In this document: positions 24,724-36,066 of the stretch, piece after piece
Layout of the letters: the number at the start of each line of letters is the position of its first letter
Position numbering within the stretch: position 1 is the stretch's first letter
DNA from: Haemonchus contortus
Lineage: Eukaryota; Nematoda; Chromadorea; Rhabditida; Trichostrongylidae
Assembly: GCA_000469685.2 (NCBI GenBank)
Contig: LS997564.1
Coordinates: 41,000,240 to 41,064,239 of the forward strand
Reading direction: 5' to 3'
DNA: 64,000 nt
Position numbers and translations under genes: made by a program
The notes under the pieces: model-generated
What the model was told of the DNA's origin: nothing
Seen by the model: only the letters and a program-made list of their open reading frames with translations
Databases searched by the model: none

Positions 24724-25403
24724 TCAAATTTGTCACTGAAACTGAACTTGTTGACGGAAGGGCCATCTTGTAAATAACCCGAGTGATTTAATTGATTCTA
24801 ATGAAACAACGGTTGGCTCTAATCGCACAAGAAAGACCCTGCTCCTTTTCCAATCGTTGGGATTTGGTAGCTAGTTAAGGTAACAGACAATGTCGCCTAA
24901 CTATCTGGTTTTTTCTTGCCGGAGCGTCTTGAACTGCTTTTGTTTGTGATGGAATGGGCTTGGTAATGAATTTGAGATGGTCACCGTCATTTCAAATGTC
25001 ATAAAAATTTCCCCATTTAAACCACCTGCGCTTTGTACATCGACAATGGTAGATGTGGGTTACGGAGTTCAATGTCTAAATTGCAGTGTTCTCAAGCAAG
25101 CTTCCATCCAACGCCCTGAACTTCCACCAATGACGCAGAAGGATCTTCAGAAGGCTGCGGCTTTTTAGGGATCCCTGGTTAAGAGCGTGTCACGTATTTT
25201 GCATGTATATGTGATTCAATGGGAGGATGATCCTTAGTAGTTACCAAGAAAAAACAGCAGAAGACTGGCAGTGCTTGATCATTAAAAAGATCATCTTTGT
25301 TGTGTTTCAACATAACTAGATTGTCATTGTGTTCTATTGTAACATTTATGTAATGCGCTAGGCGGAACCGAAGTAGGATTCTTCGAAGTACCACACGACT
25401 TGC
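24724..25403 (+). other. Spacer between the inverted-repeat arms
   Basis: A 680-bp unique spacer. It holds only short unrecognised ORFs on both strands and no transposase or RNA signature that I can see. Confidence 0.5.
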
Positions 25404-25676
25404 TGCTATATGAACCTTGGTCGTGGTTACGAAGATTGGAACATGGCAAAGCTGAGCGACCGCATCCGACTTTTGTTCTTAGTTTCAAATGAAATCTACG
25501 TCCCCAACTTCTTTCATTATCCTATTCTAATGAAGCTTTCATTCGCTATCCAAAAATGTGCGGGTCGGAGTTGTGGCGGGGCCACGGCTGTGGCACCGTG
25601 CCAACAGAGGTCCTACAACGAATCTCCGCAAAAGTTGGCAAATTGCCACGGACGGCATGTACATTTTGTTGCGTTC
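25404..25676 (+). repeat. Right arm of a 273-bp inverted repeat
   Basis: The partner of 24451-24723, with three mismatches in 273 bp. It carries the same open frame (MNLGRGYEDWNMAKLSDR onward) on the plus strand. Identity is high enough for recent origin or ongoing gene conversion. Confidence 0.9.
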
Positions 25677-26789
25677 ACCGCTCAACGTCGTACCTTTGTG
25701 GTAGTTACAAAAAGTTGATAGGATTTGAGGATTATCGATTCGTCTAAATAATTTTCCACAGGGTTCTAGATTAAGTGAATTAAGACTAGGTTCAATCTTC
25801 TGCACCTCCACGTTGCCTCAACAAAAGCGACCGATAAGGAATACTGTGTGATTGATCGTACGGAGCATCTAATGTGATTTCGTTCCATACAAGAGCGGTC
25901 CCTAATCTCTTGCAATCAAATTCTCTTTTCTCGTTTAAGGCTTCGAACGCCAAGTCAAACATTCACAATGATTTTGCATTTTATAGGTTGAAAATTAGTG
26001 GAAAAAAGGAAGCTGAAAAGTCTAGTATCTCGCCGAAAAGAACCACCAGTGTGAAATGCTCTCGCCTACGTGTGCCTTCAAAGAGATAGGCCTGCTCAAG
26101 GAACACTTGCTTGATTTTGCGATGTCAGGATGTTACGTCGTTGGGAGAAGGGGGGTAACTCGAGACTTATCCCAAAGATTGATTTTTGTCAAAACAACTC
26201 AATTTCTTTGGGACTGGAGAACTTAGGGAAAATGCTCAGGAATGGTAAACATTGGTGATAAAATCATGGGAACATGCTTTGTATTTGTTTGAAAAAATAT
26301 TCTTTACGAGCATAAAAACACCATTCTTAGATTTTTAACGATTAAGCGGGAACATAAACTGCACTTACGCAGTTGTCATCAGTTTAATTATTTCAAATTC
26401 ATAACTAGAAAAATGACATGCAGTCGCTCTTATCGGGCCGGCGAGTCAGGGAAACACGTTTGAGTAGATTCAAACTGGCGCGCCCTATCGAAATGAGGGC
26501 ATATTGGCATGGATGAAGGCCTCATTTCGAAAGACGATTTTCGAAAGTACTCGGTCCCTCGAGGGCAACAGCGCCTACTATTTCCTCTATTCTGAGCATC
26601 AGTTTCCAGCGAATTTCGCTTCCTCTGCATTCATTCCTTGTTCCTAAGGTGTGGGCCTATCCAGTTAATGAGCCTTAACCCTGTGTGAAGTCGTCAGTCG
26701 CTGTACTACCGCTATAGCAGCTGCGTGTATCTCTTTCTAGATAGAGGTGTTGTTTTTCCTCGAGTTTCAGCTGGATTACTTCTAGAGCT
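25677..26789 (+). other. Intergenic region upstream of importin-alpha
   Basis: No recognisable gene. A polypyrimidine stretch ending in GAGTTTCAG at 26762-26770 lies 19 bases before the importin-alpha start codon and is a plausible spliced-leader trans-splice acceptor. Any promoter would lie further upstream and shows no clear motif. Confidence 0.4.
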
Positions 26790-29700
26790 ATGGCGCTTCG
26801 TGCAAATCAAAGCGAAAATGTACCAAAGGCCGAAATGACTGAGGAAGCTCGTCTTAAACTATACAAGAATGTCGCAAGACACGAGGTACGGATTTTTAGT
26901 TTCTCTTTCTTGTTGCCTTATCTCGCTAGAACCCATGAAGCTGGATCGGGCCAATATATGAGTGGGAGTAAATGCTTTATTGAATTCGAGGCAGCAGAAT
27001 GTTGCTGTTGATTAATCACTCATAAATGAAACGTATCATTTTTGCCGCCGAGAGAATCGTTAGAGAACGGTCCTGGCTGATCGCTAAGAACTTCTTCATT
27101 GGAGTGAGTTCGAAATAATTTGGCTTTTCTCAGGATATGCGACGTCGCAGAAATGAGACCAGCGTGGAAATCCGCAAACAGAAGGGTACCGAACTACTGA
27201 TGAAACGCCGTAATCAGTTAGTTGAGGACGAAGACGATGGGGAGCTCTCAGATCTGGATGTAAAAACGTTGCCTGGTCAGTGACATACTTTACCTTTTAC
27301 ATGTTCTGCTCGATCTCAGTCTTAATTGGTTTTCCTTAAGCAGCGACTAGTAAGCTCTCCAATGAAGAAATCATCAAGATTCTTTGTGATAACCCTACGT
27401 TGGAGCAGATGCGGACTTGTTTCGAGGCACTTCGCCGAACGCTGTCTCGCTCAAAAAATCCACCTGTCGATGAAGTAATTCAAAGTGGCCTTGTGAATGC
27501 ATTGGTACAAGCACTCGCTGTTGAGGTTAGGTCACTTTTTTGTGACCATTCTATATTTGTGATTAGCTTACTTTTGGGTTCCAGGACGATAAAGTTCGAT
27601 TCGAAGCCGCATGGGCGCTGACAAATATCGTATCGGGTACATCGGAACAAACGGTAGCCGCTGTTGAAGCCGGTGCTACACTTCCTCTAGTCAAACTCAC
27701 CCAGAGCTCTAATCCTGCTCTAGCTGAACAGGCCCTATGGGCTGTTGCCAATATAGCCGGAGATTCGGCTCAGCTCAGGGACTACGTCATAGGTGAGCAG
27801 GACTCCTAATTTAATCTGCACTCCTTTAATTCAACTTTCCCGCAACGATATGGGTTTTATCAAAGGATTTCAATTGATAGGAGTTCTTAATCCCAATTCG
27901 AGAGACCTCTGTGTCAGAAGCACCTCAGGTTGCCGATAGCATAGTCTCTGCAGTACCACGTGTTCTTTTCTTTCTGAACGAAAACTAATGGTTCTCATAA
28001 ATTAGCCGACTGAAATATTACCTTGCTATCTGGGTCGTAAGTTAATAATTTTACGTTCAAGAGTGCAATGGTGTGGAAGCGTTGATGAGCCTAGTAGATC
28101 GGCTGGATTCCCTCGAAGTCAGTTGCGCTCGTACTCTTGCATGGGCATTTTCCAACATGTGTCGGCACAAGAATCCACACGCCCCGTTGGCTGTATTGTC
28201 AGTGCTCAGCAACGGACTTGCCAAAATCGTTGCCCATGAGGTTAGGTTTTTTACCCCAGCAGTTGGAGGTCGGTAACTCATCAAGGATTTCTATTTTCAC
28301 AAGAATACAAATAATTGCCGTTTCAGGACAAGCAAGTGCGGCAGGACGCGTGTTGGGCAATTTCGTACCTCACTGATGGTCCCGATGAACAAATTGCTCT
28401 TGCTAAAACAAGCGGTAAGTACATGTTCCATACACCCCTACATTCTGAAGTTATCGGTTTTCTTTGATTCGGTCACATGCCTAAAAAAGGTGAGATTTGA
28501 CGAAAGGCCTATTATTTTATGTGTCGAAGTATATTATTTACCTTATGATTGATCGCTGTGACAGAACTCACTGGGTCAATGGTCCCGCTCCAACTCTCAC
28601 ACCCCCTTACAGTTTGGGCGTTGCAAGCCTTAAGTAAGGGAACCCATATTCTGTGACGGGCGCAATAGTTCATATGCAGACATATTTAGACAGTTATTTG
28701 TGGTAATCGTGGAAAGCACATGGAAAATTTGAACATCTGGACTTTGTAAACTGTAAACTTTGTTCTTAGGTGTTCTTCCTCATGTGATCAAGTTCCTGAG
28801 TGATTCCGATGCTATGGTGGCTCCAGCTCTTCGTGTTCTAGGTAATATGAGCACAGGAAACGATGAGTTGACCCAGGTTAGTTTTGGAAATTGTATGGTC
28901 CGCATTCCTTTCACACTTTTATTTACTTAAGTCTAACACGGAATGTGCTTCACCAGCATACGCATCAATTAGAGAATTGCTGTTAACTTTGGGAACCTAT
29001 CTAGTATAGAACTCACATCCTTTTCGCGTTCGCGTGCTCGTTCAGATCTGCCGCCGTTCCTTGTCTGAGCCGCGAATTGCTCGGAGAGGAAACGGTTGCA
29101 GATAGCTGAGTGCCTACGCCGCTCAGCGACCCACAAACATTTGGCTTACAATCTTGTATTAGTTTTTTTACACGTGCGGTAACTTACTGCTGCTTGTTCA
29201 GTTTCGTGTGAGCGCGCGAAAACCACAAGTTTTTGTTAAAAGCGTTCTCCATGCAAGTGCAGTTATCGTCTTTCAGTGTGTGGTGGACTTGAAGACATTG
29301 GATGAGATCATTCCATTGTCCGAGCGTTCAAGATCGACCACAGTGGTGAAGGAATGTTGTTGGCTCGTCTCGAACATTATTGCTGGAACTCAGAGCCAGA
29401 TTCAGGCCGTTATTGATGCTGGAATTATGCCCTTTATCATTGAAGTCTTGCGTTCGGTAGGTTCTTCGGTGATAGCGCTTGTTCAAAGATGCCAGAGGGT
29501 AAAATTTCTTGCAAAACTTCTTGCAGGGTGATTTCAAATGTCAATTCGAAGCATCTTGGGCTGTAGCGAATTTGGCCCAAGGCGGTAATTCAAAACAAAT
29601 TCTAACTCTCCTTCAAGATAACGCGATTCCTGCATTGTGCAGTGCTCTTAAACAGAGCAATGTAGATTTGCTGAATAATGCACTCGAGTCTCTTTACACT

Positions 29701-30094
29701 TTACTAACTACAGTCTCGACTTGGTGCGTTCGAATCTTCAGACAAGTAGTTATTCTATTTGTTTCAATAGGAATTAATTAATATTTAGTTGTCCCGAGAG
29801 GCTGGATGAGGTCCGTGAAGCTGTAGAAGAAGCAGATGGACTGGATTACTTGGAGCGTCTCCAGGAGTCTGAATCTGATAAGGTATTCTAATTTTTGGTG
29901 CTTTTTTTGGTCCTATTGGCAATATTTCGTAGGTTTTTCTTTTGGTTGTAATTGCCTGTTCACGCCGTCCAGCATAATTCTTTCAGGTTTACTCGACTGC
30001 CTATCGCATCATTTCGGACTTCTTCAGTGAAGGCGACCAGGATGAAGAACAGAAAGCTTCTGATGGAAACGAACCAGTACAGTACAGCTTCTAG
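26790..30094 (+). CDS. Importin subunit alpha (karyopherin alpha)
   Basis: Importin-alpha binds classical nuclear localisation signals and, through its N-terminal IBB, importin-beta, for nuclear import. The 11 exons are 26790-26885, 27134-27275, 27344-27525, 27585-27792, 28062-28240, 28327-28414, 28770-28876, 29277-29456, 29527-29723, 29789-29882 and 29986-30094. All phases agree, giving about 526 residues, the usual family length. The Arg/Lys-rich IBB (MRRRRNETSVEIRKQK) is followed by an acidic linker and ARM repeats with the diagnostic NLS-groove Trp/Asn pairs (FEAAWALTNIVSG, LAEQALWAVANIAGD, CARTLAWAFSNMCR, QDACWAISYLTDG, KECCWLVSNIIAG, FEASWAVANLAQG). The tail is acidic. C. elegans has three paralogs (ima-1, ima-2, ima-3); I do not choose between them. 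Confidence 0.95.
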
Positions 30095-32945
30095 GCCAGT
30101 GCCACTTTTTTGTTCTCTTTCTGCATGATACGGTGTAGTTTTCATCTGCTCTTCAATGTTCATACTACGCGTCATTTCTCAAAAGTCCTTTCGTCGGTTT
30201 TGCATCCCGTTGATTCTAGGCAGAAATTTTCTATTCAAGATTGTTTTTCTGTCAAATGTAGTGAAGATAGGTCATGAGTTAAGAGTGGGAAAACTGTTCA
30301 TATTTGCCGATGAAAACCAATGTTCATTTTATCCCGGTAATAGGGTTCTGTCATGTGAAATGAAGATAAAAGTCTTATTTTTCTTGAGGATTGACACTTA
30401 ATTGCATGAAGGCAAAGATGTACAAAAGCGCCGGTGTGTAATAGCTTGTAGTCATCCTTCGTCAGCCGAAAAAATAGCCTTTGACCTCTGCAGTCCTCCA
30501 TATCGCAGGTCAAACCTGTTTTGCCCCCTACAGAGCAAATGATGACTAGTGCCAAATTTTTTGAGTTTTCTATGTTTCTTAATTAAGTTGCTGAAGCTTT
30601 TAAAGCGGCAAGGTGGACATGGGAGTAGGCAATGCTTTGGAATTTCAATCTAGTCAGAAAAAAAGTGTAGCTTACATGAATGTTATACTATGACTAATGC
30701 CATCCAGGGCATTCGATCATTTGCACAGTTGTATTATATTTTTCCTTCTCACGTGAAGAAGTGACTCCCCACGTGTCAGTTTTTGTTGAGGAAGCATTTG
30801 TTCGGAAAAAGGCTTTCACATGAACTTTAAAGCTTTCAGGTGTCTGAACGTTTGTCTTTTGTGGGTCCTTACTGGTAATTGGTACCCTCTGTAACTGCCA
30901 CGTTGCATTTTCTATCATTATCAAAATGCTGCTTGGTTCCTTGTCACTACGATTTTGATCTTTTCGTCTTTTCAAAATCTTCCGTAAAGCGGGAGGTTTC
31001 AGAAGTTTCAGTTTCCATTTTCTCGTATACGTACCTGAGTTGAAAAATCTGGCAACGTTAATCGTTTAGTGGTTGAAAGTCTTCACCTGCTGATTATGCT
31101 GATTATGGTTGAAGTTTTCATGTGGTTTCGATTCAAGTACCATTGAGGAATGGCAGCCAAAAACGGCATGCTCCAAATTACGTACCATATGTAAACTCCA
31201 CCCAATTCCCAGATGTCTCTCCAATTTTGATGAAGACAAATATATACTCTGGAATGTATCAGCGTCAGGAATCAACGTTGAGACTGGATATTTTTACTCT
31301 CTGCTGACTGTGCTGAGAGGCTTTATTTTGGCCAACACGGCACTTCTGGGAGCATTTCAATCTTCTCATTATTAAACGAACTATATGATAAAACTAGTCT
31401 TCGTTTTTCTTGAGCTCGTTAAGGTTCGGTACTAGAAAGAGCCTCCAAGCACAGAAGAGAATCTTCAGTTGTTGTTATTCTTCTTTTTCATTTTGAAGAT
31501 TGAAGCGATTTAAAGGCACGACGGTTACCCCGAGGAGCTGTACCCAGCTTGCAGGCTGTAATGTTTGAAATGAATCACCGCGACGCTTCTCATTTGAGCG
31601 ATCACTGTTGTAGAACTGCCCGCTTTTCGTTGCACGATCACATTTTTGCTTAGACTTGCAGTTGGCTTTCAGACTGGTTAATACCGTTCGAGCTAGAAAT
31701 TCACCTTTCAAGCGCTGAGATTTGATTTGAGCTGATTACAGATTTTGCGGTGATTGCTTAGCTCAGCTGAATAGCGTAGTAAAACAAATGTGGTTCGTGG
31801 GCCGGTCACGTGAGTCGCCCGTCGCTTATCGCCATTCGCCAATCGGCCATCGCGCGGTATAAATGCAGCCAGTGAGAATGCTCCGATCGCATGGACTAGT
31901 TGTGAGACGCCGGATTCCTGCACTTGAGTGGTCGTGAGGTCGTAGCTCCCATGGGAACAGTTTCTCATGTTCAAACGGTTAGAACCTGTTTGCCCATGGT
32001 AGGACCTTAGCGGACTTGTCCAATCCTTCGGGAACCTGATAAATCTTGTTTGGAAATGAGCTTGAGGTTTGTTGGCCGGGTCCCATACCAATAAGATCGC
32101 CTTAACTCTCCCCGCAGGCCGCATACTGTCTCCTGAGCCGCAACTCCCCTCAAATCTGGATCGTCCTCTTTTGCTGTCAACTCTCTAGTATCATGAGTAT
32201 ATTAGTATATCTATCATTAGAGCAATGTTCTCATCGTTCTATCCTCTCTTGCCATTTACTTTCGTGTGATGCTGATTTTTTTCAATTGAGATGTTCACTG
32301 AGGGTAAGAAAGGTGCGAAAGACAGAAAGAAAAGATCAGGGAGAGAGAAGCACCGCCAACCGCTGGCAATGCCAGAGCTGATTGACGCTTGTCGTAACCT
32401 ACTTTCGCTGTGTCAGCGATGGTGCCTCCTGACCTATGTCTACTATGGACATTTATATACCCCAAATACCTTTTACCCCAGTGACTTTTTTCGAATGAAA
32501 AGTTGTTCTTATCAAATACATATGGTTGAGGAACCAGTCGTGAGTAGCTGGAGTGGCAGGAGTTACCATTATGAAGGTTTTGCTTATGAAATCTCCATCT
32601 GTCGACGTTAAGTGCCAGGGGTTCACTACTCTAAACACTCTGCGGATATGAGTACAAAGGTAGCTAGTCTTTGTCTGAGTGGATAAATACGAAGATGCTC
32701 CGTAGCCCGATGTCTCCCAATGAGGAATGTCGAAAGCTTGCAATCACCATGTCTACGTCGGCGATGCGCTCAACATATCCATTGCCTTCTGGGCTAGTGA
32801 GGCTCCCCCAACAGTAAGCTTCTGATGATATTTTTCGTCTCTTTCCTTTGAAATCCATGTCTTTTTGCGCAAATAGAAGGGAATAGACGATCTTTGCTAA
32901 CTGATCTGTCGTTTGAACAGGATTTCCAACCATAAATGATTTTCA
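30095..32945 (+). other. Intergenic region between importin-alpha and the FkbM-like gene
   Basis: It includes the importin-alpha 3' UTR. Several open frames of 60-138 codons occur on both strands (the longest is minus 31708-32124), but none resembles a known family or has exon-like partners. A minus frame at 32664-32933 looks protein-like but lacks support. No tRNA, rRNA or repeat is recognised. Confidence 0.4.
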
Positions 32946-32951
32946 GATGCG

Positions 32952-35900
32952 ATGGTCGTCTCGGGCCATTGTACCCTTCTTCTGATACTGGTTGTGTGCA
33001 TGTTTCTTTTCATGATCAATTTCAATTCAACTTTGGTTCCGTCAACGAGCAGAGATCCACCTTTCAAATCTAACAAAACTGTTCGAACACGAAGGTTTTA
33101 TGTGACATCCAATACAGCACCAGCGGTCACCGCTGCATTTGAAGATTGGCGACAATGTGTGATCAAACAACTCGGCAAGAAGAAAAGCGATCCAAAGGTG
33201 TGTCCACAATGCTTCTTGATTATATTTCGCGTGTTAGCTAACTCGGCAGGTTCTATTGGCTTGTACGGAAAGACTCCAAAAAACAAAATGCAAGCGGGGA
33301 AAATTATGCTGTGTTCCTGGTGGGACTGTAGGGAATCATTTATTATGAGCTGTTGCCGCATAGTGGAACGATAACTTTGGAGAGGTACCGTACCCAGCTG
33401 GACAACTTAAATGAGGCTATAGACCAGAAGTGGCCGGTGAGGGTGTTATCTTCCAGCAGGGCAACACGCATACGTCTTACTACACCCACAATACAGTCTA
33501 GACATAGCACCATCAGACTACCATTTCTTTAGGCTTCTGCAAAATCTTTTGAATGGAAATGATCAATCTTCTAAAAGTCTGCAAAAAGCACCTGAGAGAT
33601 GAAACCGATCGGAAAGTGGCGAACTGTTACTGTACAGAAGGGACTATATGTTGTGCAATGGAAGAATTCGATCCTCTAGAAAGTTTGTCCCAAAGATGAC
33701 TCAAAAATCGACGGAGACTTTCTGGCAACCCAATACTTTCATCAGTAAACATTCAGGGCAGGAATTGAAGACACGAGGTTAGCTGACCAGGTATTGACTA
33801 TCGAGCTCTGTCTTCAGGGGAGATATCGCGCTCAAAATAGGTCTCCCAGATCGCCATGTTGGCATGCTGGGATAGTCGTGTCATCTTGCAGTTGAGAACG
33901 CTTGTAATGCTGGTTCTTAGCTTGGTCATCGCTGAAATCTCAATACATATCTTGCTGTACAAAATCCTTTCAAAGTCTGGTCTAATCTATCGAAAAGTCT
34001 ACGTTGTACCCGAGACAACTAATTGGCCCATACAAGGAAGACCAGGAATGGCACAATGACCACAGGCCGATAGCAGTAGCTTCTGCCTGATTGACCTTAT
34101 AGGAAGATGGCTGGTTAAGGATTGTTACGCTTGAGAAGGTTTAGCTGAACTACTTTCAATTTTCATGCTACTGAGAATATCGCCACCATCGGAATGTTGG
34201 TTTTTTTCTGTTCAGTTTAGCAAGTACTATTTTCGAAGATTAACAGACGTCGATAAAACTCTCTCCAGCTTTGGATTAAATTCGGTGCAATTGTTGTCGA
34301 ATGCACTGCGTCTACAGAATTATCCAGAATAGTGATCACACCTATACGGAATAAGGACGAAATCAAGCGATATATTTACAGTAGCGATGTGAGTTGTTCA
34401 AGTATGTCTATTATATTCATTTGAATAAGAACTGCGAAATTTATTTAGACAAGCCGCGCCAATAGAAAACGTCAATCGATAATCGGCAACCTGCCTTACA
34501 AAACTGCTATCGATTGACGCGCTATTGCGGGCAAGTAAATTAAAAAAGGGGCGAGAGTATATTCTACTCGGCAGGTTCTTCACGACGCTTAATCCTTACA
34601 GACCACGCACCCTGCTGTCGTCATTACGTTAGGGGTTGGTGAAGATATAATCGCGGAAAAACTTCTCAAGAAAACATTACCGCTGGTGAAAAATTTGAAT
34701 TATTTATTTCTTTCTAAATTTCTACTACTCTATTCTACTACTTCTACTTTTTCTACTACTTTCGAAAATTTCTACTACTACGTATTTTTGTATTCTCATT
34801 GACAATTTCTTTTCTCAAACGCCTTTATAGGGTTCTAAATTTTTTGGCGCTGATCCTGTATGGGAAAAGAATGCAGATCTCTTCGCACAGGTTGGAAAGT
34901 TTTTTCCGATAGCTGTTGGAAAAGAGACCGGTTATATTGCTGCAGACATCCTCACGAAAGGAAGTGAGTGATTCACATTTTGATTGAGTTTTTATTATTT
35001 TCAATTGAAATGAAATTTAAAGTTACTTTATGATCCAGTAGGAGGGGACGACAGCGATTTCAAAGTCGAGCTGCTATTTATTCTTTCGGACTGCTTGGAA
35101 CCTTAGTTTTTGAATAACAGCGAATCCGAATTGAAAGACGACTACATTGTTTTCTGTAGCAAGTTCAATGTATTTCTATCTCATGAATTGTCGAGTTTTC
35201 CTTTTTTCGCTCGCTTTCTCTTTTCCCGCCTATGATTATCAGCTTTATCAAATAAACCCTGCTCAAAGTATTTGTTGATTCGGTAGGAACAACAAATATT
35301 CGGGGATGCGAAGTGAATTGATTGATTATTCGAGCAAAACCATAGAAGAATTAGTACCCACTCCATCATCACTTCTTCATGTGGCACTTCGATGGACCAT
35401 AAATAAGTGCACTACGCGTAAACATATGTTTAGGGTACCAGTCAAGCAACGTGATGACCATTGATCTTGTGACATTCCTGACAAAAATGGTGAATGAATC
35501 AATGATAGATCTCATATTGATGGATAACGAAGGTGCCGAATACGACATCGTTCAGTTGTTAACAGTAGACAAAGTATTTGACAAGCATGGCATAGTAGTT
35601 TGTCAAGTAAACGCTGAGGTAAGCTTGTGTATCTGTTTTTTTGGATGATCTGCGCTTGGGGCTTCGGGTTGCAGTTTACATGGTTGTTCACATATTGAGC
35701 AAGCTTGGATGGAAATTTATCATTTATTTTGTTTCCTACGAACTCTGTTAAGTTCATTTCGAAAAAAACGAAGTTCAATTTATTGTTTACTTGAATGGGG
35801 ATGCTCGGATTGTGGAGGTTTTCAATCTTATTCATTTTGGGGCCTTCCAGTTTCATCCGCCACGTAATGGACAGTCGTACATCGATTATCTGAAAATCAT

Positions 35901-36066
35901 GTTGGACACAATCAAGGCCGGTCGCTTTGCTCCAATCTTCGTGCTGAACGAGAAAAACACGTGGCAGCGGGCGTTTTTTGTCAACTACAGTAGTCATCGC
36001 TGTAGAAGGAAATATCTCGATCATTTCTTTCGAAAAACCTCTAATACCTCGAGGTATTATAGTTAA
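32952..36066 (+). CDS. Nematode FkbM-type methyltransferase-domain protein (frameshift in exon 2)
   Basis: The N-terminus is a signal-anchor (CTLLLILVVCMFLFMI), so a type II membrane or secreted protein. The rest matches the nematode family carrying an FkbM-like SAM-dependent methyltransferase domain: a glycine motif VITLGVGED, then SKFFGADPVWEKNADLF, GKFFPIAVGK, LILMDNEGAEYDIV (the FkbM D-x-EGAE motif) and GIVVCQVNAEFHPP. Exons: 32952-33197, 34216-34388 (boundaries tentative), 34602-34685, 34831-34963, 35434-35618 and 35851-36066. Exon 2 starts in frame (YYFRRLTDVDKTLSSFG), but near 34320 one base is missing: continuing needs a shift to reach IVITPIRNKDEIKRYIY. The gene is therefore a recent pseudogene, or the assembly has an indel. 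The first intron contains a mariner relic. TTTTCAG at 32940-32946 is a possible trans-splice acceptor. The substrate is unknown. Confidence 0.75.
33250..33690 (+). mobile_element. Mariner transposase relic in an intron
   Basis: With frame changes, translation gives mariner catalytic-domain stretches in order: LYGKTPKNKMQAGKIMLC, WWDCRG, IYYELLPHSGTITLERY, LDNLNEAI, then LQNLLNG and KWRTVTVQKGLYVVQW. Stops and frameshifts make it inactive. It lies in the same orientation as the host gene, inside the first intron of the FkbM-like gene. Terminal repeats were not found. Confidence 0.8.
34705..34785 (+). repeat. CTACTACTT-rich simple repeat
   Basis: Imperfect repeats of TTTCTACTACT in the intron before the FkbM-like exon 4. 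Confidence 0.75.

Noticed and set aside
24400..25718. Two nearly identical 90-codon ORFs taken as a gene pair
   Set aside because: Their identity follows from the 273-bp inverted repeat. The frames run past the arms into unrelated sequence, so coding status is unproven.
31708..32124. 138-codon minus-strand ORF in the importin-alpha to FkbM interval
   Set aside because: No motif, no adjoining exon-like sequence and no similar copy elsewhere; length alone is not enough in 64 kb.
32664..32933. 89-codon minus-strand frame with protein-like composition
   Set aside because: It cannot be linked to other exons or a family. It may be an exon of a divergent gene sharing the FkbM-like promoter region, but support is too weak.
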